The notes under the pieces were generated by a model that saw only the letters and a program-made list of their open reading frames with translations, was not told where the DNA came from and did not search any database. From positions 1 through 64,000 of the forward strand of contig MCFG01000106.1 of assembly GCA_002104895.1 (NCBI GenBank): a DNA stretch of 64,000 nt. Direction: 5' to 3'. Shown here in pieces: positions 1 to 12,070 of this stretch. Every line of letters begins with the position of its first letter. Positions within the stretch are counted from its first letter, which is position 1. Position numbers and translations under genes: made by a program. The DNA is from Anaeromyces robustus. Taxonomy: Eukaryota > Neocallimastigomycota > Neocallimastigomycetes > Neocallimastigales > Neocallimastigaceae.

Positions 1-1014
1 GGAAAGATAATAGAGTATATAAAATATAAAAAAGGAAAAAAGAAATATAATTATTTTTACTTTAATTTTTTCTTTTTTTTTTTTTTTTTAATTTAATAAT
101 TAATAGTAAAAAAAAAAAAAAGTAATATTTATATTAAATTTATTAACCATACAAAATGATTAAATATTTCACCATTGTTTTTATATTAGATTAAATTCTC
201 AATGGTTTTAAATTATTTTATATTTACATGTTTTAATTTAATATTATAATGCAAAAAATAATAAATAATAATAATAGTATTAATAATATTTGTTATAAAT
301 TTTATTATTTATTATTATTGCTATATTATACATTTTTTATTATTATTAATTATTTATTTGATATTATTTTTATTATTAAACATTATTATATATTATTTTA
401 TTATTTTGTTTTATATATTTTATACTATATATAAATATGAATATAAATCTAAATAATTAATAATAAATATAAAATATTTTTTTATAATGAAAATGAAAAA
501 AAAAAAAAAAATATATATATATATAATAATAATAATAATAATTAAACTTTCCTCATAAATAAAAATCATTAAATAAGTTTCTTAAAATTTTAAATTTTAG
601 AATTGTGTAGATATAATAATATTAATATAAATATAAATTAAATATACCAATAATATTTAAAAATGAATTTCAAATAAAAATTTGTTTTACTTGTAAATAT
701 TACGGTAGTACAAATAACTTTTAATATTTTTATTAAAAATTAATATAATTTCAGGAACATGATGTAAAAGTTAAAAATTTAAAAAGTATACTAATAATAT
801 AAAAGATTGAAAAAAAAAGGAATATAAAAAAAATCTATAAAAACATTAATATTTCTCTTAATTTTTTTCTGTTTCTTTAATTTTCAATATTAATTGAGAA
901 TAAATAATAAATAAATAAATAAAAAATAAAAATAAAAAAAAAAAATTTTTTTTTTTTGATATTTATTATATTTATTTAAAAATTATTTATATTAAGAATA
1001 AAATTATATCCAAA
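1..1014. other. Gene-free AT-rich leader
   Basis: Nearly pure A/T with homopolymer A and T runs (around 68-89 and 108-121) and a short AT-dinucleotide run near 510-525. No exon, tRNA or coherent ORF could be supported. The last ~100 bases form the upstream region of the LysM gene and carry facing A and T runs (about 937-957). Confidence 0.7.
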
Positions 1015-1722
1015 ATGAAATTCTTTACACTAGCCATAATAATATACATAATATTATCTCTTGTTCAAGTTAATGCTAAGGGTTACATATGTTCAAAACA
1101 TTTTGTTGTTAAACATGGTGATAGATGTAGATATTTTTATAATACCCGTGATAATGAATCACATATTAAATATAAAGAATTAGTTCATATTAATCCAAGT
1201 ATGTATTATAAATAATATAATAAAATATAAAAATTTTAATTTAATTATTTATTAATATTTTAATATTTATTTATAAAAAAAAATTTTTTTAAAATTTATT
1301 TTACTATTATTACAGATATTGATTGTGAAAACTTAAGTTCTGGTACTAAAATTTGTGTCGAAATTAATTTTGATGATAAATATGATAGTCATAACTTTAA
1401 TTTCGAATCATATAAAATCAAAAAAGGTGATACTTGGGAAAAAGTTGCTAAATATTTAAAAAGTGATATGAATGAATTAGTCAATGCTAATTTTGGTATG
1501 TACTAATTTTTTTAAATATATATATTCATTTATATTCATTTTTATTTATCTTAAATACTAAATATTGAATATTATATATATATATATACAGGTACTTATC
1601 CAAATATTCTTGATATTAAGAAATTAGTTGGAAAATATATCGATTATCGTAAAGATGGTGATTATAAACCAATATTTAAAGATAGTAAAGAATTCGATTT
1701 TAAATATATCGCTCCAAAATAA
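1015..1722 (+). CDS. Small secreted protein with two LysM domains
   Basis: Three exons, 1015-1198, 1316-1495 and 1592-1722, give 164 aa. Introns are GTATGT..TACAG and GTATGT..TACAG, and the phases close. Residues 1-21 are a signal peptide ending VNA. LysM 1 spans about 27-78 (VVKHGDRC, then a Cys-bounded end with ICVEIN). LysM 2 spans about 93-142 (YKIKKGDTWEKVAKYL, NELVNANFG, then LDIKKLVGK), a textbook LysM layout. LysM domains bind N-acetylglucosamine polymers such as chitin or peptidoglycan. No catalytic domain, anchor or other module is present, so the product is probably a secreted or wall-associated glycan-binding protein, in architecture like fungal LysM effectors. Binding to the fungus's own chitin or to rumen bacterial wall are both possible; the target is inference. 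The domain call is firm. Confidence 0.87.
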
Positions 1723-2690
1723 TCAATTAATGTTGTTAGTTTTTCAGAAAAACTTTTAACTCAAATAATTCTGAATGGAATATTATTTAATTTAAAAATA
1801 AAAAAACCAAAAAATATTTAATATATTGAAATAATAATACAACTGAAGAATAATTAAAAAATAATCTCATAATTCATGATTATACAGTTTATGTTAAAAC
1901 ATATTGATTATATTTTAACATTATATCAATTAAATAAATGTATAAAAAATATATTGATTATATTTTTTTTTATACATTTATACATATAAAAAATAAAAAA
2001 TAATATATAAATATAAATGTTTAAAAATATATATTGATTATATATTTTTAATCGTTTATATTTATTAATAATTATGATAATTTATTTTTCTATTTTTTTT
2101 ATTTTTTATTTTTTTTTTATTTTTTAAAGTAAATATATTTTAAGTTATTTAAAATTGTAAATTAAATGTTAATAATTTTTTAGATAAAAAAAATTAACAG
2201 TAGTAAATATATATACAAAAAAAAAAAATAAAAAAAAAAAAAAAAAAGAATAAAAAAAAAATAAAAAAAAATACGATATATATAAAAAAAAGTTAAATTA
2301 TAAAAATTGAAATTGTTCATTAAATGTTTTATCTTTTTTTTTTTTTTAGATAAAAAAATTAACAATAGTATATATATATATATAAACTAAATTGAAATTG
2401 TTCATTAAAGTTTTATTCAATAATATACAATAAATATATTTTTTTTCTTATAGCAGACGTTTATATGGTTACTTTATTGAATTTTTGTACTTATAATGTT
2501 GCATAAATATAGTTTCTAAATATATTAATTTTATTCTATTTATTTATTTTATTTATTTATTTAATTTTATTTTATTTTTATTTCCTTATATATAATAATA
2601 ATTAAATGATATTTATTTTACATTTCATATATTGTATATTCTTTACTATAATGTAATCAATAATTCACATGTATGTTAAATATAAATTAA
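1723..2690. other. Spacer with hairpins and short duplications
   Basis: The LysM 3' flank. It holds three consecutive hairpins (separate entry). A ~20-base phrase (AAATTGAAATTGTTCATTAAA) occurs twice, near 2306 and 2390, and TTTTTTAGATAAAAAAATTAACA also occurs twice, near 2176 and 2343. No gene seen. Confidence 0.6.
1891..2067. repeat. Three hairpins sharing one loop sequence
   Basis: Inverted repeats at about 1891-1921, 1935-1980 and 2004-2067 each fold around the same centre, ATATTGATTATAT (at 1901, 1951 and 2031). The arms differ: ATGTTAAA/TTTAACAT in the first, TAAATGTATAAAAAA/T-rich complement in the second, ATAAATATAAA..TTTAAAAATATATA in the third. They lie about 170 bases past the LysM stop. 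They could be a 3'-end structure or decayed palindromic repeats. Confidence 0.6.
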
Positions 2691-3379
2691 TATTCTAGTC
2701 TAGAAAAAATTAAGAGTAATACAAAATACAAAAGAAAATAATAAAATTTATTAGAGATATTAATCAAATTAAAAATATTTAAACAAAAAGGAAAAAAAAA
2801 AATAAAAATTTAACCTCTTCCATCCAATGAATGAAATACCATTCAAATACGTATCGGTATAAATTCTTTTTTAACTGGATTTTTCTTAAGTGTGTCTCTC
2901 TCTCTAAATATTTTCTTTTAATTTCCTTTTTTGGAAGAATTTTTTAAGTTCGAGATTCTTTAGTTCATGAATAATAGTAAGGCATACTAGGAATATTTGA
3001 AATTATTAGATATATGTTTACTAAGAAAATCCAACAGTCTAGAAATAGTTCATGTTTGTAGATTATGAATGAAATGAAGAACAGATTCCTATTCAAGATA
3101 ACTATGACATCGTAACCTACAACATAATAATTGATTGTTAGTATGTTGAAATGATGAAAGCAAGCTAAATAAAAATTAAAATTATAAAAGTAAAAAAAAG
3201 AGTGATAAATAATATTAAAGAATAAAATATAAAGGAACTTTTTTTTTTTAAAAAATATATATAAATAATAATATAAAAAATATTTATAAAGGTAAAAAAA
3301 TTTTTTTATTTCTTCTTAAGCACACAATTTGTACATCATCTTTATTGAGTTTAAATATTAATATACATGAATCATGAAT

Positions 3380-3414
<35 letters not shown>

Positions 3415-3690
3415 CTAGGATTAATCTTTATTTATGTTATTAATTTAAAATAAGCATACATGTGACATATATATTACATTAAAGAAAGAAATATATATAT
3501 AATACATGAAATGTAAATTAAATACAAGTAATAAAAGATACAAAAAAATAAATAAAATTTATTACAGATATTAATCAAATTAAAATATTAAATAAAAAAA
3601 AGGAACGATGTTAAACTTCTAACCTCTCCCATTCGAATAAGATGTCATTCGAATCCGTATCGGAATAAAACCCCATGCCTTATCTTTTCG
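2690..3690. repeat. Two decayed copies of a dispersed repeat
   Basis: About 2700-2870 and 3525-3690 align. Both carry TTTATTA.AGATATTAATCAAATTAAAA, then a C-rich stretch (AACCTCTTCCAT / AACCTCTCCCAT), then CGTATCGG. The second copy runs on into the decayed ORF at 3767. Base composition is visibly less AT-biased than the surrounding spacer, as expected for old coding DNA. Between the copies, 2870-3310 shows no other feature. Confidence 0.55.
3318..3385 (-). repeat. Short relic of the retroposon-related 3' sequence
   Basis: The stretch CACACAATTTGTACATCATC followed by TTTATTGAGTTTAAATATTAATATACATGAATCATGAA matches the A-tail-proximal end of the retroposon copies at 4336 and 37917. In the minus frame it would encode FKLNKDDVQIVC. 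A T run (3381-3410) follows. Confidence 0.55.
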
Positions 3691-4168
3691 ACATCGACGT
3701 CCTTGAAGCCGTCCAGAGTGCTCTTATTGTTATTATACCAATTGAGAAGAATCCGAAAGGATATATTCACAATTGGCATAACAACAGTAAGAAATGTGAT
3801 AGACCTACAATATACGGAACAGGAGACTCGGGTGAACCTTTGAGAAGTTGTTCACACCACTGACTCCGTCCCTCATTAATACCTAGTTTATAAAATGCAT
3901 AACACCCATCAAGGAAAGCGTTAAGCATCAAGTAATAAGTATTATTTTCATAATCTTTGTCTAAGTCCTCAGAAAATCCCAGTGATTTAGTTCGATTAAA
4001 TACGGTGAACTTCAAGTATAAGTCAACATTGTGTTTAATACAAGTATTCTCATAATCCAGAAGAACCCCAATTGGAATTGAGGGCATGATAAAGCAAGAT
4101 CTTGTATATCTTTGGAAGATCCATATTTACATTCCAAGTATATAGAAGCTCTTTTAGCTGGATTTTTT
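3641..4168 (-). pseudogene. Decayed member of an unrecognised gene family
   Basis: An open minus frame covers 4087-3767 (106 codons). Upstream minus sequence (4168-4090) also looks coding (YLECKYGSSKDIQDLALS) but sits in another frame, so a frameshift is likely. The downstream end, EQLLKGSPESPVPYIVGLSHF, aligns with EHLYKSSKELPVPYFVGLADF in the unit at 50.95-51.29 kb, showing one protein family. I do not recognise the family. Codon composition is richer in G+C than nearby spacer. There is no signal peptide or known motif. It could be a host gene family or part of a mobile element. Confidence 0.5.
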
Positions 4169-4745
4169 GTTAGCAACATCATCTTTATTGAGTTTAAATA
4201 TTATTATACATGAATCATAAAAAAAAACACAAAATTAAAAAAAAGGCTACCTAATAAGAAAAACCAGATAAACTTTATAATAATGGATAATACAGGAAGG
4301 TATGAAGTAGTATAGTAATATATAAAACCAATACTTTTTTTTTTTATGGCACACCATTTGTACGTCAACTTTATTGAATTTAAATATTAAAATACATGAA
4401 TCATAAAAAAAACACATAATGAAAAAAAATGATACTAAAAAGAATAAAAACCAGTAAAATATTATAGATAATAATAGATAATACTGGAGGAAAAAAAGTA
4501 GTATAATAATATTTAAAAACAATAAATCCATACAGCCCTTAATTCTAAATATAGAATTAAAGTAAAATTGATCTATCCTATTCCACTAGGGTCGGAAATA
4601 GGATCGGCATTTACCCTACAAGGCTGTCCTACTGTGTTATCAGCATTGACGTTCCTGGAGAGGTTATAAAACCAATACTATTCCTTAATTCTACATAGGT
4701 AATTAAAGTAAAATTGATCCATCCTATTCTATTTGGGTCGGTTTT
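4168..4745 (-). mobile_element. Older retroposon-related copy, split by a younger one
   Basis: The two halves, 4168-4335 and 4680-4745, join into one sequence collinear with the younger element inside it. Shared blocks are TTTATTGAGTTTAAATATT, ATACATGAATCATAAAAAAA, AAAACCAG, GTAGTATAGTAATAT, CCTTAATTCTA and AATTAAAGTAAAATTGATC. The copy has diverged at many positions and lacks its own clear A tail, because on the tail side it continues into the decayed ORF region. Confidence 0.6.
4321..4679 (-). mobile_element. Young poly(A)-tailed retroposon with 15-bp TSD
   Basis: A 15-base direct repeat, TATAAAACCAATACT, occurs at 4321-4335 and again at 4665-4679. Between them lies a ~329-base insert (4336-4664) that begins with a T run on the plus strand, the A tail of a minus-strand element. 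Target-site duplication plus A tail is the hallmark of target-primed reverse transcription by LINE machinery. The minus-strand 5' end begins CCTCTCCAGGAACGTCAATG. I see no tRNA-like A and B boxes and no reverse transcriptase, so it is either a SINE or a 5'-truncated LINE or transcript. A minus ORF (4531-4247) has a very hydrophobic product and is probably not a real gene. Confidence 0.8.
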
Positions 4746-5386
4746 TTTTAAAAGAGTTGATTTAACTTTAAATAAAATCTTATATAATTAAAATAAAAAA
4801 AAAAAAAAAAAAACTTTCAATTCAAATTCAAATATCTAAAATTCTGAAAAAAAAAAAATTGGTTACTTCCTAGACAAACAAGAGAAAACAGTATAATTAC
4901 AATATTTTCATAACTTTGGTAATTTCATTATTAAATTTATAAACTATTGGTAATTTCATTATTAAATTTATAAACTATAACAAAATTAAATCTAAACTAA
5001 TAATAGTAAAATTGACATCACTAATAATAAAAGTTTTTTTTTTTTACACAAATTAATAAATATATATATATATATATATATTTTTAAATATTAAATATAA
5101 AATTTTATTTATTTATGTTTTATTTTAAAATATTTTAAATTATTGATTATTATTTTTTGTTGTTCAATACAAATGAAAATTTTTAAAGGTATTATTAGTT
5201 TAATATACTTGATAAGAAAAAAAAACTATATCTATAAATTTTTTTTATCAAATTACATATATAATACCTAAATGTTTATGTTTTATATATAAAATTTCTT
5301 TGTATTTATATATATATTTTCCTTTTTTTTAAAAATAAAAGAAAATATTTTATAAGAAAATAAAAATTCTTTTTATAATTTTTTTT

Positions 5387-5421
<35 letters not shown>

Positions 5422-6058
5422 CAAATCACTGAAAAAAAAAAATTTTTATATTTTATATTTCTAAATACTATAGACTTTAAAATAAAATATATATAAAAAA
5501 ATTTCCCCATAAAATTTTCTATGGAATCTTTTTTTTTCTTTCATTCTTTAACATGAAAATTTGTATGTTTAATATACACTTTTTTACAATAGTAATTGAA
5601 AGATATATATTAATTTATAATATTAAAAAATACTTTTGTCAATGTTATTATTTATATAAAATCTCCCCATTTAATTTTTTTTTTTTTGGAGGTATTTTTT
5701 TTTTTTTTTTTGGAGGTATTTTTTTTTTTTTTTTGGAGGTATTTTTTTTTTTTTTTTGATTATAATTTTGATTTGATTTTGTTTTTCTTATATTGTTTTG
5801 CTTTGTTTTTAAATTAATTCTTTTTTTTTTTTGTAATTTTTTTTGATAAAGTTTTCTTTTTTTAGTTTTATAAATAATAGATAAAATAAATTAAATGATA
5901 TGATATATATATGTTTTTTTAATTATATACTGTGTATTTTTTATAATATATATTTTTATATATATTATTAAAAATGATTAAAATGATATGTGCCTTAATT
6001 TTGGAATAATTTTTCTTGAGTAAATACGTTTTATTTTTATTTTATTTTATTTTTTAAT
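4746..6058. other. Spacer with a 31-bp duplication and T-run minisatellite
   Basis: TGGTAATTTCATTATTAAAT plus 11 further bases is repeated exactly in tandem near 4917-4979. At about 5670-5758 three units of GGAGGTA plus a long T run stand head to tail. No gene seen. The right end is the 3' flank of the branching-enzyme gene. Confidence 0.6.
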
Positions 6059-8603
6059 TTACTCATGAGAAAGAACAATACAAGTTCTACATGGGATATA
6101 TACTTGAAGGAAGTTAGCACGGTTATTCCATGGTAAATCAGTTGGGAAATGAGTAACAGATTCATCAATACAATCATGACCACCATATTCAACTCTATCA
6201 CTATTTAAGACAATATGATGTGGAGTATTCCATGAAGTACCAACACGGTAATCAGTGAAACTCTTAGTTGGATGGAAGTTGAAAATGAATAAAAGATCAC
6301 CACGTTCAAAGACAATAACCTTATCACCTTCATGCTTTAAACTAATGTAAGCTTGTGGAGCATGTAACCAACCATATTTACTTTCTAAAGTTTGCATAGC
6401 ACGATCAAAGTTATTTAAGAATTTGTAACGTAATAAATCATCATCAACAAGGTTGAATTGACGACGAGCATAGTGGAAACTGTTACCATTACCTTCTCTT
6501 GGGAAATCAAGCCATTCTGGATGACCAAATTCATTACCAATAAAGTTAAGATAACCTTCGCCACCTAAAGCATGAGTTAATAAACGAATCATCTTATGAA
6601 GAGCAAGACCACGGTCAATAATTGGAGTTCTTGGGCAAAGTTCAGACATAAAGTCATACATTTCTTTGTCCATTAACCAGAAAGCTAAAGTCTTATCACC
6701 AACTAAAGCTTGATCATGACTTTCAGCATAGGCAATAGTTTTTTCCTTGTAACGACGATTAGTTAAAGTCCAACAAATATCACCCATATCCCAGTCATCA
6801 TCCTTTTGTTCCTTTAAAATCTTAATCCACATATCTGGAATAGCCATAGCTAAACGATAATCAAAACCAACACCACCTTCATCGACTGGACGACATAAAG
6901 TTGGCATACCAGAAACATCTTCAGCAATAGTGATAGCGTCTGGGTAAAGATCATGGATCATCTTGTTAGCTAACATTAAATAAACAACAGCTTCTAAATC
7001 AGTGTTTGGACCAAAGTATTCATCATAATTACCACTGAAACCGTAGCCCATACCATGATGATAATACATCATACTGGTAACACCATCGAATCTGAAACCA
7101 TCGAATTGGAATTCATCTAACCAATATCTTAAGTTAGATAATAAGAAACGAAGGGTTTCATAGTTACCATAGTTGAAAAGACGACTATTCCATAAATCGT
7201 GTCTACCACGACCACCAGCATGGAAGTATTGGTGATCAGTACCATCGAAATGATTAATACCATCTTCAACATTGTTACAAGCATGAGAGTGAACAACATC
7301 TAATAAAACAACAATTCCCATACCATGAGCAGTATCAATTAATTCTTTTAAATCTTCTGGTGGACCGTAACGACTGGAAGCACAGAAGAAACTAGTAACT
7401 TGATAACCGAAACTAGCATAGTATGGATGTTCCATAATAGCCATTAATTGAATAACATTGTAACCAAGATCCTTAATTCTTGGAAGAACATCTCTAGTAA
7501 AGTTCTTAAAGGTGTTAACCTTACCTTCCCAAGAGGAAATACCAACATGAGCTTCATAAATTCTAACAGATTCTGGTTTTGATGGTTTTTGGTTCTTGAA
7601 AACGTATTGTTCTTCTGGATACCAGAAAATACCATCGTAAGTTGGACTAACACTAAGATCTTGAGTAACTCTACGAATCCAAGCTGGAATACGGTAAAGA
7701 ACAGTACCATCTTCTAAAGTAAGAGCAATCTTAACTTTTGTGTTGTGTTTGATTGGTAAAGAACCATCAGCATTTCTTGGAAGGAAGATATCAAAAGTAC
7801 CGAATTCATCACGGTTCATTTTATGAGAAGTTGGATCCCAGTTATTGAAATCACCAACAAAGTGGGCTTCCTTGGCGTTTGGAGCCCATTCTTTATAATG
7901 AATACCCTTATCAGTAACATTAATACCATACTCTAAGTAACTCTTAGAGAAATTATCTAAGCTACCTTCAGAATTGTTAAGTTTATCGAACCATTGCTTA
8001 TATAAATCATATCTTAATAACAAAAATTATTATAAATTTGTATAAAATTTTAAAAAATATTATAAAATTAATTAATTATAAAAATTTGTATAAATATAAA
8101 AAATATTATATAAAATTAGTTAATTAAAAAAATATTATAAAAATTTGTATAGAATATAAAAAATATTAAAAAATTAATTTATTATAAAAGTTTGTATAAA
8201 ATATTAAAAAATATTATTATATTAATTAATTATAAGAGTTTATATAAAATATATAAATTTTTATATTTCTATTTTTATCAAATTGATATATATATATATT
8301 TATTTTTTATTTATGTTTCTTAAACAATTTTTATATTATATATATATATTTTATTATATATATATTTTACATATATTTTTATATATTTGTAAAAAATATG
8401 TTATAATGAATTATTATTATAATAATTATTTACCTTTTTTGAAGTGGTTCACGATATGGTGTAAGCCATGGATCAAGGTCAATTAAAGCATCAACTGGAA
8501 CTATTTCTTTCTTTTCATTTAAAGCTTCCTTTGCAGCATTTTTAAGAGAAGCGATATCGTTTGAAACCTTTTGTTCTTTTTCGTTTTTAATACCGAGCAT
8601 CAT
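6059..8603 (-). CDS. 1,4-alpha-glucan (glycogen) branching enzyme
   Basis: Two exons, 8603-8434 and 8012-6059, give 707 aa, the normal eukaryotic length. The enzyme cuts alpha-1,4-glucan chains and rejoins them by alpha-1,6 bonds, making glycogen branches in the cytosol. Residues ~90-190 form the N-terminal CBM48-type domain ([20 protein letters not shown]). The GH13 barrel follows, with all four signature regions: DVVHSH at ~295, GFRFDGVTS with nucleophile Asp ~366, TIAEDVSG with acid/base Glu ~421, and AESHDQ with Asp ~490. The C-terminal beta domain ends [14 protein letters not shown]. Exon 1 encodes the conserved start of the family ([19 protein letters not shown]) and adds 56 residues missed by the open frame alone. 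The donor is GGTAAAT and the acceptor TTAAG. Codons are less AT-biased than neighbours, suggesting good expression. Confidence 0.96.
8025..8260. repeat. Minisatellite inside the branching-enzyme intron
   Basis: About four degenerate units of ~60 bases, each carrying TTATAAAAATTTGTATAAAAT, a run ending AAAAAATATTATA, and TTAATTAATTA, fill half of the single intron (8433-8013). The units vary by small indels. Confidence 0.6.
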
Positions 8604-11600
8604 TTTGTTTGTCTAATATATTATCATAATATAAATATATATATATACAAAAATAATATACATTATTTTCTTGCTATTTTTAAAAATATTTATTTATTTA
8701 TTTATTAATATAAATTTAAATTAATTATTACCATTTATAATAACTACGTTACAGTTATTATAATTAAAGTAACAAAATAATTAATAATTATGATAATTCA
8801 ATTTCAAGTATAAATTTGTATATATATGGTTAATAATTACCTTTTAATATTAACAGAATAATTAAATTATATATATAAAAAAAGGAATTAAATTATATTA
8901 TTTTATCTACTAGTGTTTGTTTTATTTATATTTTTTTTTCTAGATTAATTTAATTTATTTTAATTTATTTTGTTTTATTTTATTTTTTTTTAGCTTAAAA
9001 TTTTTCTATATTACAAATTAATATATATTATTTCTGTATTTCTTTTAATATTTTTTATACAATATTTTTTATATTAAAGAAATATATACTTTTTGATAAG
9101 TGTAGTAAAAAAAAAAAAAAAATAAAAAGAAAAATTGTTGGTCTTTATATACTTAAAAAAATTTTGTATTTAAAACTTTTCTAATTTTTTAATATTATCT
9201 TTATTAATATTATCTTTTTTTTATTTAAAATTTATTTCTTTATTTAACATTTGATTATTATTGTTTGTGTTAAAAAAAAAATAATTAATTAAATAATTAA
9301 TTTAATATAAAAATTTTATTTATTATTTATTTAATAAATGTAATCAATTATATTATATTTTATATATTATTATATTACAATATAATATTAAAAGTGGTTA
9401 TATATTATATACCATTTTAATTATTTAATTTTTTTTTTATTTTAACAAATTAATTATTTCATTCATTTATTTATTATTTAGTTATTTATTCATTTATTAT
9501 TTAATTATTTATTCATTTATTTATTTATTAAAATTATTGTAAAACATATAAATAATACTACCATTTAATAAAAAAGTTTATTTTAACAATATAAATAAAA
9601 TTAAAAAAAGAAAAAAAAAATAGAATTATGGTTTTCTAGTATAATAATTAAAAAAAAAAGAAATAAATAATATATTTTTATATATTTATTAATTACTTAT
9701 AATATTTTTTTTATTACTTGTACACTACAAATGAAAATTATCATTGATATTGTTAAATTAAAAAAAAAAAAAAAAGATATGCTAATTATTTCAGAAGTAA
9801 AATTAAAATATTACTTTATTTTTACATATTAAAATTTAAAATAATATAATAAAAGCCATTAATGACTTTTATCATGTAAATTTATTTAATAATGAAATTT
9901 TATTTATAATAAAATTATGAATCAACTGAAGAAATCAAATTAATATTAAATTATTAGACAATAATAACTTATATCACATTAATAAATATAATACATTAAC
10001 ATATTTATTAATAGCTTAATGTTCATATATTCTACTTATTTTTTAAATACTATATTTAAAAAAAATTCTTTTTTTTTGAAGATAATAATGTGACAGTTAC
10101 ACATTATGCTTTTATTTTCTTTCTTTTCTTTTTTTTGTTTTATATTAAAATGGAAATATTTAATAGCGATTTACTTAAAGAGTTTATATTTAAATAATAA
10201 AAGTTCAACTACATCATTTTAAATAATAGTTTTCTTTTTAATACTTTTATTGCTTTTTTTTTTATTTTTCCTTTTTTGTTTTTATTTATTTTTTATTTTT
10301 TTTTTTATAAATTTTCGAAAATTTTTTTTCTGTTGTTTGTTTTGTTTTTAGTTTTATTAAATTTTTCCTCATAAAAAAAAATTTGCAAATTTGATAAATA
10401 ACTTAATTAAACCATATAGAGCTATAATATATTACAATACATTGATATAATATAAAAAATTTTTAAATTTTAATTTTGCAGAATAAATAATACTAATCTT
10501 AGAATCAATTAAAAAAATACTTTTTTAATATTAAGTATTACTAAACCATATAAATTTAATTGTATATTATAATATATTATAATATGTTAAGTATATATTT
10601 TATATATTTTTAATTATTAAATAAATATTTATTACATACATGTAATAATAAATGTAATATAATACAATAAAATATATAATGTAATAAAACAATTAAGTAA
10701 AATAAAGTTAAAATTTTAAAAGTATTAAAGTTTTTATTTTTTAATTGTATCTTGTTCTTATTTAATTAATTAAAAATAGACAAATTAGTTGATTGACACA
10801 CTAATATATTAATTTATACATTTATATATATTTATTTAAATTATATGTATATATTAATAACATATTATGAATATAATATTTATAAGAAAAATATCATAAT
10901 TAATTTACATAATTTAACCCATTGAATTAATATATTTAATTATATTATAATATATTATTTATTAAAAAAAATGCTTATAAATTTTTTTTGAAATTTATGT
11001 TTTAAATTAATCCTAGTAAAATACTGATTTAGCTTTTTAAATTTATATATTATAATAATATATTACAATATATTTTATTACAAAAAATGTTTTTTTTTAT
11101 AATAAAAAAATTCCTTTATTTAAAAAAAATTTATAAATAAAAAATAATAAAATTTCTGTATATATTTTAAAATAAATTGTCACATTTTTATTAGTATTAT
11201 ATACCACAATATATTATTATATATATTAGATTATATAACAATATAAAAAACTTGTATTATAAATTAATAACTAACTATTAATAACTAATTAATATACATT
11301 TAAATCTCTGCTTTTAATTTTAAAATAAAAATATATAAATATAAATAAAAAGTAATTTCTAAGATTTAAACGATTTAATTAAAAAAAAAAAAAGATTATT
11401 ATTATCAAATAATTATTATCATTAATTACAATTATAATTATATTATTATAAATATTATTTAATATAAAATCTGTAAATTTTATTTTCTTCTTTATTCTTA
11501 ATAATATATATTATGATACAAATAGACTGGAAAAAACATATTATTTAATTAAGTATTCTGTCAATAAAAAATAATAATAATTATATTTAAAATTTTATAT

Positions 11601-11896
11601 TTTATGAAAATAATATAAATTAAAATAAATAATAATTAATTATTAAAAAAAAATAGTTATTATTATTACCAACATCATTTTTTTATTTTAATTATAAAAA
11701 ATATATATATTATAATTTTTCTTATATATTATATTTTATTGTATTATATATATAATATATTTAATAAATTAATTTTTATTTTTATCCAAATTTTATTTAT
11801 TTAAACTATAATAAAATAATCGATTATTAATTTGACAGAGATTAATAAATATTATTAACATTTTATTGTTTTTTATCCAAACTTTTATTTATTTAA

Positions 11897-11904
<8 letters not shown>

Positions 11905-11975
<71 letters not shown>

Positions 11976-11976
11976 T

Positions 11977-12070
<94 letters not shown>
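11905..12070. repeat. TAA/TTA trinucleotide microsatellite
   Basis: About 55 near-perfect ATA units interrupted once near 11975 (ATTTATA). The long poly-Ile and poly-Asn/Tyr reading frames here are artefacts of the repeat. Confidence 0.95.

Noticed and set aside
4247-4531. 94-codon minus frame, with a near copy at 37911-38117, as a conserved small membrane protein
   Set aside because: Both lie wholly within retroposon copies and read through the A tail. Similarity reflects recent transposition; the hydrophobic composition comes from T-rich DNA.
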